Notes under the pieces: generated by a model
Database searches by the model: none
What the model was told of the DNA's origin: nothing
Seen by the model: the letters and a program-made list of their open reading frames with translations, nothing else
Made by a program: the position numbers and the translations under genes
Source: Synechococcus sp. CS-1325
Lineage (GTDB): Bacteria; Cyanobacteriota; Cyanobacteriia; PCC-6307; Cyanobiaceae
Reading direction: 5' to 3'
Assembly: GCA_025128135.1 (NCBI GenBank)
Contig: JAHLYW010000025.1
Location: forward strand, 1-64,000
Length of the DNA stretch: 64,000 nt
Shown: positions 25,818 to 34,589 of the stretch, in pieces
Layout of the letters: every line of letters starts with the position of its first letter
Position numbering within the stretch: position 1 is the stretch's first letter

Positions 25818-26675
25818 TCAGACCCTGGGAACGTCTTCGGCATAGCGGAGACCCCACACCTGCAGGAGATTGATCACCAGCAGGCTCATGAGAGAGAACA
25901 GCAGCATCACCGTGCCGATCACCGTGGCGGCCTCGATGTCGTACTCCTCGAGTTTCTGGATGATCAGGGTGGGGGCAATCAGATCCCGGAAGGGAACGTT
26001 GCTGGAAATCATCACCACCGAGCCGTATTCACCCACGGCCCGGCTGTAGCCCTGGGCCACGCCGGCCAGGATGGCGGGCATCAACTGGGGAAGCACCACC
26101 TTGAAGAAGGTTTGGCCGGCCCTGGCTCCAAGGCACCAGGCGGCCTCCTCCTGTTCGGCTTCGAGGGCACGCAGCACGGGCTCCACGGTGCGCACCACGA
26201 AGGGCAGTGAAATGAACACCATCGCCACCAGCACCCCCGGCCAGTTGAACGCCACCTTGAGGCCGAACCAGGCGTAGAGGGGGGCGCCGATCCAGCCATT
26301 GGTGCTGTACACAGCCGAAAGAGAAAGACCGGCCACGGCGGTGGGCAAGGCGAAGGGAAGATCGATCAGGGCATCGAGCAGCCGCTGGCCCGGGAAGCGG
26401 CTGCGCACCAGGGCCCAGGCGATCAGCAGACCGAACACACCGTTCAGGGAGGCGGCCACCAGGGCCAGCCCGAAGCTCACCTGGTAGGTGGCCAGCGCCT
26501 CCGGGGTGGTGGCCAGCTCCCAGAAACGAGCCGGCCCCACCCCAGCCGCCCGCAACAGCAAACCACCCAGGGGCAGGAACAGAACCAGCCCCAGATAGAG
26601 CCAGGTGAACCGCCAGGGCCAGGAGGGCAGCTCGAGCCGTGGCAGGTGCCAACGCCGGATCACTGATGACGACAT
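25818..26675 (-). CDS. cysT: Sulfate ABC transporter permease CysT
   Basis: A 285-residue permease, partner of CysW. Features are LIDLPFALPTAVAGLSLSAV, the coupling region ALEAEQEEAAWCLGARAGQT and GYSRAVGEYGSVVMISSNVP, which distinguishes CysT from CysW. The start is ATG 26675; an in-frame TTG further upstream is less likely. It is the first gene of a cysT-cysW operon and is divergent from cysA, so the ~114 bp between them probably contains both promoters. Confidence 0.92.
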   Translation of the reverse strand: MSSSVIRRWHLPRLELPSWPWRFTWLYLGLVLFLPLGGLLLRAAGVGPARFWELATTPEALATYQVSFGLALVAASLNGVFGLLIAWALVRSRFPGQRLLDALIDLPFALPTAVAGLSLSAVYSTNGWIGAPLYAWFGLKVAFNWPGVLVAMVFISLPFVVRTVEPVLRALEAEQEEAAWCLGARAGQTFFKVVLPQLMPAILAGVAQGYSRAVGEYGSVVMISSNVPFRDLIAPTLIIQKLEEYDIEAATVIGTVMLLFSLMSLLVINLLQVWGLRYAEDVPRV

Positions 26676-26741
26676 GGAACGCAAAAACCAGCTGTCGGCA
26701 GAAGGTAACAGGGTCGGCGTCGGGATTCAACGGTTCTCCGC

Positions 26742-26750
26742 TTGGCAAAC
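26742..26750. promoter_or_regulatory. Possible regulator half-site in the cysT/cysA divergent promoter
   Basis: TTGGCAAAC (26742-26750) in the cysT-cysA intergenic region is identical to the left arm of the palindrome upstream of the Crp-type regulator gene (28465-28487). No clear opposite arm is present here. It is a candidate half-site for a shared sulfur regulator; the match is short, so chance is possible. Confidence 0.3.
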
Positions 26751-26789
26751 GGGAATCAGCATCTAGGATCGCCGAAATGCCATGAGGCC

Positions 26790-27806
26790 ATGGGAATCCG
26801 CGTCAGCAACGTCAACAAGCAGTTCGGCGCCTTCAAGGCAATCGACGCCGTGAGTGTGGATGTGGAGAGTGGCTCCCTGGTGGCCCTGCTGGGCCCCTCC
26901 GGTTCGGGCAAGAGCACCCTGCTGCGCATGATCGCCGGCCTGGATCAGGCCGACAGCGGCCGCATCTGGATCAACGGCGAGGAGGCCACGGCCCGCTCCC
27001 CCCAGGACCGCGAGGTGGGCTTCGTGTTTCAGCACTTCGCCCTGTTCAAGCACCGCACCGTGCGCCAGAACATCTCCTTCGGGCTGGAACTGCGCCGCTG
27101 GAAAAAGGAACCGATTCGCCAGCGGGTCGATGAGCTGCTGCAGTTGGTGCAACTGCAGGGTTTCGGCCATCGCTACCCTTCGCAGCTCTCCGGCGGCCAG
27201 CGGCAACGGGTGTCCTTGGCCCGGGCCCTGGCGGTTCAGCCCAAGGTGCTGCTGCTCGATGAGCCGTTCAGCGCCCTCGACGCCAAGGTGCGCAAGGAAC
27301 TGCGGGCCTGGCTGCGCAACCTCCACGACGAGATGCACGTCACCACGGTGATCGTGACCCACGATCAGGAGGAGGCCATGGAGGTGGCCGACACGATCGT
27401 GGTGATGAACGAAGGCCGCATCGAGCAGATCGGCACCCCCGCCGAGATCTACGACCATCCGGCCACCCCCTTCGTGATGCGCTTCGTGGGGGAGGTCAAC
27501 GTGTTGCCGCGCCATGCCCTGCCCCGGGACGCGCGGGAAGGACTGGAGGTGAAGGCGGCCCTGTTTGTGCGCCCCCACGACGTGGAGGTGCACTCCAAGC
27601 CTCGGCCGGGAAGCCTGCCGGCGCAGCTGCGGCGGCTCACCCATTTGGGCCGGGATCTGCAGGCCGAACTCTTGCTCGACAGCGGCGAGGTGGTGCTGGC
27701 CCAGCTGCCCCGCGACCAAATCGAGCACCGCAACCTGAAGGCGGGAGATGAGCTTCACATCATCACTCGCCAGGGCAAGATCTTCGAGGCGGATTACGCC
27801 ATCTGA
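26790..27806 (+). CDS. cysA: Sulfate/thiosulfate ABC transporter ATP-binding protein CysA
   Basis: A 338-residue ATPase: Walker [22 protein letters not shown]-loop [20 protein letters not shown], signature [18 protein letters not shown], Walker [17 protein letters not shown] and switch His in [15 protein letters not shown]. The remaining ~100 residues form the C-terminal regulatory (TOBE-type) domain usual in CysA. The start is ATG 26790, preceded at good spacing by TGAGG. It is divergent from cysT-cysW and its 3' end overlaps the convergent Crp-type regulator by 13 bp. Confidence 0.92.
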   Translation: MGIRVSNVNKQFGAFKAIDAVSVDVESGSLVALLGPSGSGKSTLLRMIAGLDQADSGRIWINGEEATARSPQDREVGFVFQHFALFKHRTVRQNISFGLELRRWKKEPIRQRVDELLQLVQLQGFGHRYPSQLSGGQRQRVSLARALAVQPKVLLLDEPFSALDAKVRKELRAWLRNLHDEMHVTTVIVTHDQEEAMEVADTIVVMNEGRIEQIGTPAEIYDHPATPFVMRFVGEVNVLPRHALPRDAREGLEVKAALFVRPHDVEVHSKPRPGSLPAQLRRLTHLGRDLQAELLLDSGEVVLAQLPRDQIEHRNLKAGDELHIITRQGKIFEADYAI

Positions 27807-28378
27807 GGGCAAGGGTGGATCCGGAGCCTTGAAGCCGGGATCAGATAATCCTCCCGGCTCACCTGCTGCAGGACCCCCTCGGCTTTGAAACGGTTGAGCA
27901 TCTTGGTCACCGTCACCCGGGAGAGTCCACAGAGTTCGCCCAGCGCCTTGTGGGTGAGGTTCATCTCCTTGAGCGAAAAGCGTGAACCACGACTGCTCAC
28001 CTGGCCGAAACGGCGTCCGAGCCAGGCGAGCAAGGCCAGAAGCCGCTCTTGCGCACCCCGAATCCGGTTGATCAGAAATATCTCCTCAAGATAGCGAATC
28101 TGTTGGCGAAGGAACTGCTCAACCTCAGCGGCGCTGGGCTGGTGCTGCTCCACCACCACGGTGGTGAGGCACTGGAGCTCGAACGGCTGGAGAACAGAGG
28201 TGCTGGAGGCCACCAAGTCGCCGGGTCCCCAGATGGCGAGAGTGAATGTTTCGCCCTCGGCGTTCCAGCTGACGGTGCGGACATAACCCTCCTGAAGGCG
28301 CCAATTCATGCCCTCTGGCAGGACCTCACTGGGTGTCAGCGCAAGGTGGAGTGGCGGAGTGAACACCGTGGCGGCCAT
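27794..28378 (-). CDS. Crp/Fnr-family regulator, CysR-like
   Basis: From ATG 28378 a 194-residue protein: a short cyclic-nucleotide-type sensor domain ([39 protein letters not shown]), a dimerisation helix and a Crp winged helix whose recognition helix is [20 protein letters not shown]. CysR, a Crp-type activator of sulfate-transport genes, is encoded among such genes in Synechococcus PCC 7942, and the position here, convergent with cysA, suggests the same role. Ligand-binding residues for cAMP are not obvious. A perfect palindrome lies about 90 bp upstream of its start. Confidence 0.75.
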   Translation of the reverse strand: MAATVFTPPLHLALTPSEVLPEGMNWRLQEGYVRTVSWNAEGETFTLAIWGPGDLVASSTSVLQPFELQCLTTVVVEQHQPSAAEVEQFLRQQIRYLEEIFLINRIRGAQERLLALLAWLGRRFGQVSSRGSRFSLKEMNLTHKALGELCGLSRVTVTKMLNRFKAEGVLQQVSREDYLIPASRLRIHPCPQMA

Positions 28379-28464
28379 CGACGGGATTGGGAGCGGGAAG
28401 CCGGAGCTGAAGGGCACACCATCGGCGCCACCCGGGCTTCTCGCACAGTAGCGCGTTAATCCCA

Positions 28465-28487
28465 TTGGCAAACCGAGGTTTGCCCAA
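28465..28487. promoter_or_regulatory. Palindrome upstream of the CysR-like gene
   Basis: TTGGCAAACC, GA, GGTTTGCCCAA runs from 28465 to 28487, with perfect 8-bp arms GGCAAACC (28467-28474) and GGTTTGCC (28477-28484). It lies in the ~120 bp between the stop of the Rrf2-type gene and the start of the Crp-type gene, both on the minus strand, at the expected promoter position of the latter. A dyad of this size suits a dimeric regulator. No T-run follows, so it is not a classic terminator. Confidence 0.55.
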
Positions 28488-28501
28488 CAGCAAAGGTGCA
28501 T

Positions 28502-28933
28502 TCAGATGAAATACATCGAATCAGCCTTGAGGCGTTCCTCGCGCTGATCGAGCAGGTCCTGGAGGCTGGTGCTGGCGAGCAGGTCATGGCGAAGGCTCTC
28601 CAGCCTGGCGGCGAGGCTGGAGAGCACGCTGAACTCCGGGCTCTGGCGGCCGATCGTTTCCCGCCGGGAGGGCTCGCCTTCCAGGCAGGCGACCACTTCC
28701 GAGATAGGGATTTCGGTCGGGGGCCGCAGGAGTTGATAGCCACCACGCGGGCCGCGGATGCTGCGCAGGATGGAGCCCCGCCTCAGGCTGGTGAGCATCT
28801 GCTCGAGGTAGCGGTCGGGAATGTTCTGCCTGGCGGCGATCTCGGCCACCTGCAGAACGCCTCCACTGGCGTGAATCGCCGCCAGTTCGATCAGGGCCAC
28901 GAGGCCGTATTCGGTTTTTGCGCTGAACGCCAA
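28502..28933 (-). CDS. Rrf2-family transcriptional regulator
   Basis: A 143-residue winged-helix protein of the Rrf2 family: FSAKTEYGLVALIELAAIHA, QVAEIAARQNIPDRYLEQML (recognition helix) and SIRGPRGGYQLLRPPTEIPI. The three-cysteine Fe-S cluster motif of IscR is absent; only one Cys is seen. Another cluster-free Rrf2 member, CymR of Bacillus, controls cysteine metabolism, so regulation of sulfur uptake is plausible given the neighbours, but this is inference. TTG at 28933 is the only reasonable start. Confidence 0.8.
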   Translation of the reverse strand: MAFSAKTEYGLVALIELAAIHASGGVLQVAEIAARQNIPDRYLEQMLTSLRRGSILRSIRGPRGGYQLLRPPTEIPISEVVACLEGEPSRRETIGRQSPEFSVLSSLAARLESLRHDLLASTSLQDLLDQREERLKADSMYFI

Positions 28934-29049
28934 GGGGATGCTGACGCCGTCCGGTCCAGCGGATTGTGGCAGCGGCGATGGATGTGGTCGCGGCTACACC
29001 GCCTCCGCAGAATGGTCACTAGGTTCACACGTGTTTCGATCGGGTTACC

Positions 29050-30129
29050 GTGGTTAATTTCTCGCTTCGTCATCGCCGCCCTGTCGCCACTGGCCTGGCC
29101 CTGGCGGCTGTCATCAGCGCTCCCCTCATCGCCCCCAAGGTCCCTGGCTTGCTTTCCGGATTGGCAGAGGGGCCGGCACTTGCCCAGGCCACCCCGAAGC
29201 AACAAGAAATCCTGCTGGTGACCTACGCCGTCACCAAAGCTGCCTTCGACAAGGTGATCCCCCAGTTCAGGGCTGACTGGAAGCGGCGAACCGGCCAGGA
29301 AGTGGTGATCAAGACCAGCTACGGCGGTTCCGGCTCCCAGACCCGTGCCGTGATTGATGGGCTGCAGGCCGATGTGGTGGCCCTCGCCCTGGCCGCCGAC
29401 ACCCTCAAGCTCCAGGAAACGGGCCTGATCCGGCCAGGCTGGGAAAAGGAGAATCCCAACAACGCGATCTTCACCAATTCCACCGTGGCCTTCTTCGTGC
29501 GCAAGGGCAACCCCAAGAAGATCAACGGTTGGACTGATCTCGACAACAAGAATGTGGAGGTTGTCACCGCCAACCCCAAGACCTCTGGCGGAGCCCGCTG
29601 GAACTTCCTGGGCCTCTGGGGTTCAGTGACCGAAACAGGTGGCAATGAGGCGAAGGCCCGTTCCTTCATCACCAATGTGTACCGCAATGTGGAAACCCTT
29701 CCCAAGGACGCCCGGGAAGCCACCGATGTGTTCGTGAAGCGCAACCAGGGAGATGTGTTGCTGAACTACGAAAACGAAGCAATCCTGGCCAAGAAGACGG
29801 GCGCCTGGACGATTCCCTATGTGGTACCCAAGACGAACATCCTGATCGAGGGACCTGTAGCGGTGGTTGACAAGAACGTGGACAGGAAAGGAACCCGCAA
29901 GGTGGCGGAAGCCTTCGCTCGGTACCTGTACAGCGACCAGGTCCAGCGGGCATTCGCCGCAGAAGGGTTCCGGCCGGTGACGCCGAAGATCAAGGCGGAG
30001 ACCCGCAACAGGTTTGCCCCCCTCACCAAGGTGTTCACCGCCAAGGATTTCGGGGGCTGGAACGCCATCAACAAGAAATTTTTTGGCAACAGTGGGCTCT
30101 GGGACCAGATCTTCCGCACGAGCCGCTGA
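29050..30129 (+). CDS. sbpA: Sulfate-binding periplasmic protein of the sulfate ABC transporter
   Basis: A 359-residue exported protein: signal peptide GLALAAVISAPLIAPKVPGL, then the family signature EILLVTYAVTKAAFDKVIPQ, TSYGGSGSQTRAVIDGLQAD (sulfate-binding serine and glycine loop), NPKTSGGARWNFLGLWGS and GDVLLNYENEAIL. It captures sulfate in the periplasm for CysT/CysW. The start is the GTG at 29050; a late ATG is absent. It is transcribed away from the Rrf2 gene. Together with cysT, cysW and cysA the sulfate transporter is complete within 5.3 kb. Confidence 0.92.
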   Translation: MVNFSLRHRRPVATGLALAAVISAPLIAPKVPGLLSGLAEGPALAQATPKQQEILLVTYAVTKAAFDKVIPQFRADWKRRTGQEVVIKTSYGGSGSQTRAVIDGLQADVVALALAADTLKLQETGLIRPGWEKENPNNAIFTNSTVAFFVRKGNPKKINGWTDLDNKNVEVVTANPKTSGGARWNFLGLWGSVTETGGNEAKARSFITNVYRNVETLPKDAREATDVFVKRNQGDVLLNYENEAILAKKTGAWTIPYVVPKTNILIEGPVAVVDKNVDRKGTRKVAEAFARYLYSDQVQRAFAAEGFRPVTPKIKAETRNRFAPLTKVFTAKDFGGWNAINKKFFGNSGLWDQIFRTSR

Positions 30130-30221
30130 GTGGCGCCCGGGGGTATGGCCATGCAGACAACCGATACGATCCAGGCCGGGCTTCGAGCTGGGGTCCCTGC
30201 CCGGGTCGAGCGATTGAACAG

Positions 30222-31025
30222 ATGTGCGAACTGCTCGCCCTGAGCGCCAACACCCCAACCGACATGACCTTCTCCTTCCGGGGGCTGGTGCGACGCGGAG
30301 GGGTCACTGGAGCGCATGGCGACGGCTGGGGACTGGCCAGCTTCGATCCGGCCGGAGCGGGCGTGACGATCTACCGGGAGCAGGCCCCCGCCGCCTTCTG
30401 CCCGCTGGCCGCGAAGGTGGCCAACCTGGATCTCAAGGCCCACTGCTCGATCGCCCACATCCGCAAGGCCACCCAGGGCAGCGTGGCGATCGAGAACTGT
30501 CATCCCTTTCATCGCCACTGGCAGGGCCTTGACTGGGTGTTCGCCCACAACGGCGACCTGCACCACGGTGGGATTCCCTCCTCCGAGCGGTTCGCTCCCC
30601 GCGGCAGCACCGACAGCGAGCTGGCGTTCTGCTGGATTCTCGATCGGCTCGCCACCGGCGACGTTGATCGCGATGATCTGTCGGCGCTGTTTGCGGCTCT
30701 GGTTGGCTGTGCCGACAACCTGGCCCAGCAGGGAATCTTCAACGGCCTGCTCAGCAATGGCCAGTGGCTCTTTGCCTACGGTGGCACCAGGCTTCACGTT
30801 CTGACCCGACGGGCCCCCTTCACCACAGCCTCCCTGGCCGACGACGATCTGAGTGTTGATTTCTCGGCGGTCACCACGCCGACTGATCTGGTGACGATCA
30901 TCTGCACCGAACCCCTCACCACGGATGAACCCTGGCGCCCGCTGGCGCCCGGTGATGCCTTGCTGCTGCGTCACGGTGAGATCGTGCTGCACCATCAGCC
31001 GGTGCTGCGCTCAGCGTCGACCTGA
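30222..31025 (+). CDS. Class II glutamine amidotransferase (YafJ/EgtC-like)
   Basis: A 267-residue protein of the N-terminal nucleophile amidotransferase group. The catalytic Cys is residue 2 (MCELLALSANTPTDMTFSF), followed by GAHGDGWGLASFDPAGAG, IAHIRKATQGSVAIENCHPF and FAHNGDL, all of which line the glutamine site. Stand-alone proteins of this kind act as amidohydrolases, for instance EgtC in ergothioneine synthesis, but no egt genes are nearby and the substrate is unknown. Confidence 0.85.
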   Translation: MCELLALSANTPTDMTFSFRGLVRRGGVTGAHGDGWGLASFDPAGAGVTIYREQAPAAFCPLAAKVANLDLKAHCSIAHIRKATQGSVAIENCHPFHRHWQGLDWVFAHNGDLHHGGIPSSERFAPRGSTDSELAFCWILDRLATGDVDRDDLSALFAALVGCADNLAQQGIFNGLLSNGQWLFAYGGTRLHVLTRRAPFTTASLADDDLSVDFSAVTTPTDLVTIICTEPLTTDEPWRPLAPGDALLLRHGEIVLHHQPVLRSAST

Positions 31026-31076
31026 TCCAAATCACCACAGCAGGGTTTGTGGGGTGTTCCACTGGCACCCAACCCT

Positions 31077-31742
31077 TCACGATCCTGGGCTCAAGCTGCG
31101 CGAGGGCCATAGCTTCAGCACCGCCTGGGTGCGGTTGGCCACGCCGAGTTTCTGCATGATCTGGTGGCCGTGGACCCGCACCGTTCCCAGGCCGATCCCC
31201 AGTTCCAGGGCGATGTCCCGGTTGCTGAGTCCTCGGGCCATCGCTTCGAGCACCTCCCGTTCCCGGGGCGTCAGCAGCGCCAGCGGTTCCGCATCGGCCC
31301 GGTCGCTTCCGTTCGTTTCCCCCTGCTCCTTCTCCCCCGCTCCCCGCAGAGCCATGGTTGCTTCCGCGTCCCACCAGGAGGCACCCCGCAGCAGCGACTG
31401 GACCGCCAGTTGCAGGTCGCCCGCCGCCACCCCCTTGCGCACATAACCCTGGGCGCCGGCCCGCATCAGGCGCAGACACCAGCTGGGATCGTCCTGGCTG
31501 GTGACCACCAGCACGGGGATGCGGGGATGGTCGGCGTGGATGCGGCGGCAGGTTTCCAGCCCCCCCAGCCCCGGCAGGCCAAGATCCAGCAGGATCACAT
31601 CGAAGCTGCGGTGGCGCAGCAGCTCGAGTGCCTGCTCTCCATCAGCAACAGCGGTCACCGCCTCGATCAGCGCGAAGCCCAGCAGGGTGACCTCCAGACC
31701 CAGCCGAAACAGCTCGTCGTCTTCCACCACCAGAGCGTTCAT
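31077..31742 (-). CDS. NarL/LuxR-type response regulator
   Basis: A 221-residue regulator: receiver domain starting MNALVVEDDELFRLGLEVTL with the phospho-acceptor Asp in DVILLDLGLPGLGG and the conserved Lys in GYVRKGVAAGDL; a linker rich in Gly and Glu; and a LuxR DNA-binding domain LLTPREREVLEAMARGLSNR with VRVHGHQIMQKLGV. The start is ATG 31742, four bases after the stop of the histidine-kinase gene, so they form an operon. The pair is divergent from kdp, suggesting control of potassium uptake, although known Kdp regulators (KdpE) are OmpR-type. Confidence 0.87.
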   Translation of the reverse strand: MNALVVEDDELFRLGLEVTLLGFALIEAVTAVADGEQALELLRHRSFDVILLDLGLPGLGGLETCRRIHADHPRIPVLVVTSQDDPSWCLRLMRAGAQGYVRKGVAAGDLQLAVQSLLRGASWWDAEATMALRGAGEKEQGETNGSDRADAEPLALLTPREREVLEAMARGLSNRDIALELGIGLGTVRVHGHQIMQKLGVANRTQAVLKLWPSRSLSPGS

Positions 31743-31746
31743 CCGA

Positions 31747-32838
31747 TCAGCCTGGCTCGGTGGCGGGATCTTGGTGACCCGCCGGCAGCAGCACTTCGAT
31801 TTCTGCGCCACCAGCCGGCCGGTTGCGCAGAACGATCGTGCCGCCATGGGCGTTGACGATCTGGCGACAGAGGTAGAGCCCCAGACCGTTGCCCGGCCGT
31901 TCCTCCGACAGCCTGGTGAACCGCTGAAACAGGTTCGGAATCTCCTGCTCCGGCACCCCTGGGCCGCTGTCGGCGATCCGGAGGCAGTGTCCAGCGCCGC
32001 GGCTCTCCAGCACGAGCTGGATCTGGCCGCCCCGCAAGCTGTGGTGAATGGCATTGAGCAGGAGGTTTTCCACCAGCCGCCTCAGCTGGGCTGCGTCGCC
32101 ATGCAGCCGGTGCGGTCGCCATTGGGTGTCGTGGCCGAAGCTGAGCCGCAGGGTGAGCTGCCGCTCCTCCGCCAGTGCCGAAAGCTCCCGGATCACCTCC
32201 TCCACCAGGCCGGTGAATTCAAGCCCCACCGGTTGGATGACAAGACCCTCCGCATCGTTGCGGTAGACCTCCAGCAGGGTCTGGATCTGGGCCAGGGCGC
32301 GGCTCTGGCCCCGTTCGATCGTGGCCAGAGCCCTGGCCACCAGGGGCCCATCGCTGCGCTGATGGGCCGTGGCGAGGCTGCGGGTGGTGGCGATCGTTCC
32401 GAGAATCGGTGTTTTCAGGTCATGGGCGAGGGTGGCCACGAAATCCCGGCGCAGGTCTTCCACCGCCAGCTGTCCCTCCAGGTCGAGCCGTTGCCGTTGC
32501 AGGGCCTGGATGCGCAGGCACTGATGGGCGGTGAGCACCAGGGCGCCGCAGACCAGCAGCCGGTTGGTGAGCACAGCCCCATCGAACAGCAGCGGTCCGG
32601 GGATCAGCAGATTGGCCAGGGTGAGGCTGCAGGCCACCGCCGTGGCAGCCCAGAGCTTGCGGGGTTGAGCGGTGGTGCCCAGCCGCAGCAGCGGGATCAC
32701 ATACAGGTAGGCGAGCACCACCTCGGTGGGGGTGAGCACCTCCACCACCGCCACGGCGATGGTCATGATCAGCACGGTGCTGCCCGGCTCGGCCAGGGGG
32801 CCTATAGCTCGCGGTAGAGGGCCCCTCGCCCGATTCAT
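31747..32838 (-). CDS. Membrane sensor histidine kinase next to kdp
   Basis: A 363-residue kinase: an N-terminal membrane region of four to five short helices (VLIMTIAVAVVEVLTPTEVV, VLAYLYVIPLLRLG, LWAATAVACSLTLANLL), a coiled linker, the H box FVATLAHDLKTPILGTIATT, then N box ENLLLNAIHHSLRGG, G1 DSGPGVPEQEIP and G2 GNGLGLYLCRQIVNAHGG. No periplasmic sensor domain is visible, so the membrane part probably senses. The start is ATG 32838. It precedes its response regulator and is divergent from kdpA with about 75 bp between. It may replace the kinase half missing from KdpD (inference). Confidence 0.85.
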   Translation of the reverse strand: MNRARGPLPRAIGPLAEPGSTVLIMTIAVAVVEVLTPTEVVLAYLYVIPLLRLGTTAQPRKLWAATAVACSLTLANLLIPGPLLFDGAVLTNRLLVCGALVLTAHQCLRIQALQRQRLDLEGQLAVEDLRRDFVATLAHDLKTPILGTIATTRSLATAHQRSDGPLVARALATIERGQSRALAQIQTLLEVYRNDAEGLVIQPVGLEFTGLVEEVIRELSALAEERQLTLRLSFGHDTQWRPHRLHGDAAQLRRLVENLLLNAIHHSLRGGQIQLVLESRGAGHCLRIADSGPGVPEQEIPNLFQRFTRLSEERPGNGLGLYLCRQIVNAHGGTIVLRNRPAGGAEIEVLLPAGHQDPATEPG

Positions 32839-32912
32839 ACCCACCGGCAGATGCGGACGTCCTGGCGCCCGGCGGAAAGTGACGGAGTTCACCACAGCGG
32901 ACCCTACCGCCC

Positions 32913-34589
32913 ATGACCGACTTGTTTCAGGTCGTCGTCTTTGTGGCCCTCGTTCTCGCCACGGCACCCGTGCTGGGCAAGCACCTCTTTCAGGTGTTCG
33001 ATGGCCAGCCCCAGCCCCTGTTCGATCGCTGGCTGACGCCCTTGGAAAACGGTGTGCTGCGCCTGGTCGGCGAGCGCGGCCGCCCGGCCGAGCAGGCCTG
33101 GGATTACCTGCGCCCCCTGTTGCTCAGCAACCTGCTCTTCGGGCTTCTCGCGCTTGCCTTTCTTCTGCTCCAGCCCCCCTGGCTCAATCCCCAGGGGCTG
33201 CCGCCGATGCGCTGGGACACGGCCCTGCACACGGCGATCTCCTTTCTCACCAACACCGACCAGCAGCACTACACGCCGGAGCAGAGCCTCAGTGACCTGA
33301 GCCAGCTCGGGGCGTTGCAGTTCCTGTTCTTCACCTCGGCGGCCACGGGCCTGGCGGTGGGCTTCGCCTTCATCCGCGGCCTCTGCGGCCGCCCCCTGGG
33401 CAACTTCAACTCCGACCTGATCCGCGCCATCACCCGGGTGCTGATCCCGCTCAGCTTCCTGTTCGCCCTGGTGCTGCTGGTCAACGGTGCGCCGATGACG
33501 CTCGCGGGTCCGGTGACGCTCAAGACCCTGGAGGGGGCCGATCAGATCCTGGTGCGCGGCCCGGTGGCCGGCTACGAGGCGATCAAGCAGATCGGCGAGA
33601 ACGGTGGTGGCTTCTTCGGCGCCAACTCCGCCCACCCATTCGAGAACCCCAACCCGTTCACCAACCTGCTGGCGATGGTGGCGATGTTCGCCGTCCCTGC
33701 CGCCACGATCGACGCCTTCGGGCGCTTCCTGGGCAATCGCCGTCAGGCCACGTTGCTGCTGCTGCTCGTGACGGTGCTCTTTCTGGCGCTGGCGGCGGTG
33801 GCGATCGGCGCTGAGCAATCAGGCAACCCGCTGCTGGCCGCCTGGCTCAGCGGCCCCAACCTCGAGGGCAAGGAGGTGCGATTCGGCGCCGGCATCACCG
33901 CCCTGTTCGCCACGATCACCACCGGCTCGATGACCGGCGCGGTCAACGGCGCCATGGATTCACTGCTGCCTCTGGGGGGGCTGGTGCCGCTGTTCAACCT
34001 GTTTCTGCAGGTGATCTTCGGCGGCCAGGGCACCGGTGTGGCCTACCTGCTGGTGTTCCTGATCCTCACCGTGTTTCTCACCGGCCTGATGGTGGGGCGC
34101 ACCCCCGAGCTGTTCGGCCGCAAGGTGGAGAAGGGGGAGATCGTCTGGAGCAGCCTGATCCTGCTGATCCATCCGCTGTTCGTGCTGGTGCCGGCGGCGA
34201 TCACCCTCGCCTACGCCCCGACTCTCTCGGGGATCAGCAACCCGGGGTCCCACGGCATCAGCCAGGTGGTCTACGAGTACGCCTCGGCGTCGGCCAACAA
34301 CGGCAGCGGCTTCGAAGGACTGGGTGATGGAACGCTCTGGTGGAACCTCAGCACGATCGTCAGCCTGCTGGGGGGTCGCTACCTGCCGATCGCGGCCCTG
34401 CTGCTGCTGGCGGCTGGTTTCGCCCGCAAGACCAAGGTGCCACCCGGCCCCGGCACCCTCGCCACCGACACGGCTCTGTTCACCATGGTGACCGGGGTGG
34501 TGATCCTGATCCTGGGGGCGCTCACGTTTTTCCCGGTGCTGGCCCTCGGGCCGATCGCCGAAGCCTTTTCGTTGATTGGAGCCCCATGA
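32913..34589 (+). CDS. kdpA: K+-transporting ATPase subunit A
   Basis: A 558-residue membrane subunit of the high-affinity KdpFABC potassium pump, in which it forms the ion channel. Four related pore loops are visible: [58 protein letters not shown] and [20 protein letters not shown]. The length matches the family. It begins the operon kdpA-kdpB-small subunit-kdpC-kdpD and overlaps kdpB by 4 bp (ATGA). The divergent two-component pair suggests control of the operon, which is usually induced by potassium shortage. Confidence 0.95.
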   Translation: MTDLFQVVVFVALVLATAPVLGKHLFQVFDGQPQPLFDRWLTPLENGVLRLVGERGRPAEQAWDYLRPLLLSNLLFGLLALAFLLLQPPWLNPQGLPPMRWDTALHTAISFLTNTDQQHYTPEQSLSDLSQLGALQFLFFTSAATGLAVGFAFIRGLCGRPLGNFNSDLIRAITRVLIPLSFLFALVLLVNGAPMTLAGPVTLKTLEGADQILVRGPVAGYEAIKQIGENGGGFFGANSAHPFENPNPFTNLLAMVAMFAVPAATIDAFGRFLGNRRQATLLLLLVTVLFLALAAVAIGAEQSGNPLLAAWLSGPNLEGKEVRFGAGITALFATITTGSMTGAVNGAMDSLLPLGGLVPLFNLFLQVIFGGQGTGVAYLLVFLILTVFLTGLMVGRTPELFGRKVEKGEIVWSSLILLIHPLFVLVPAAITLAYAPTLSGISNPGSHGISQVVYEYASASANNGSGFEGLGDGTLWWNLSTIVSLLGGRYLPIAALLLLAAGFARKTKVPPGPGTLATDTALFTMVTGVVILILGALTFFPVLALGPIAEAFSLIGAP

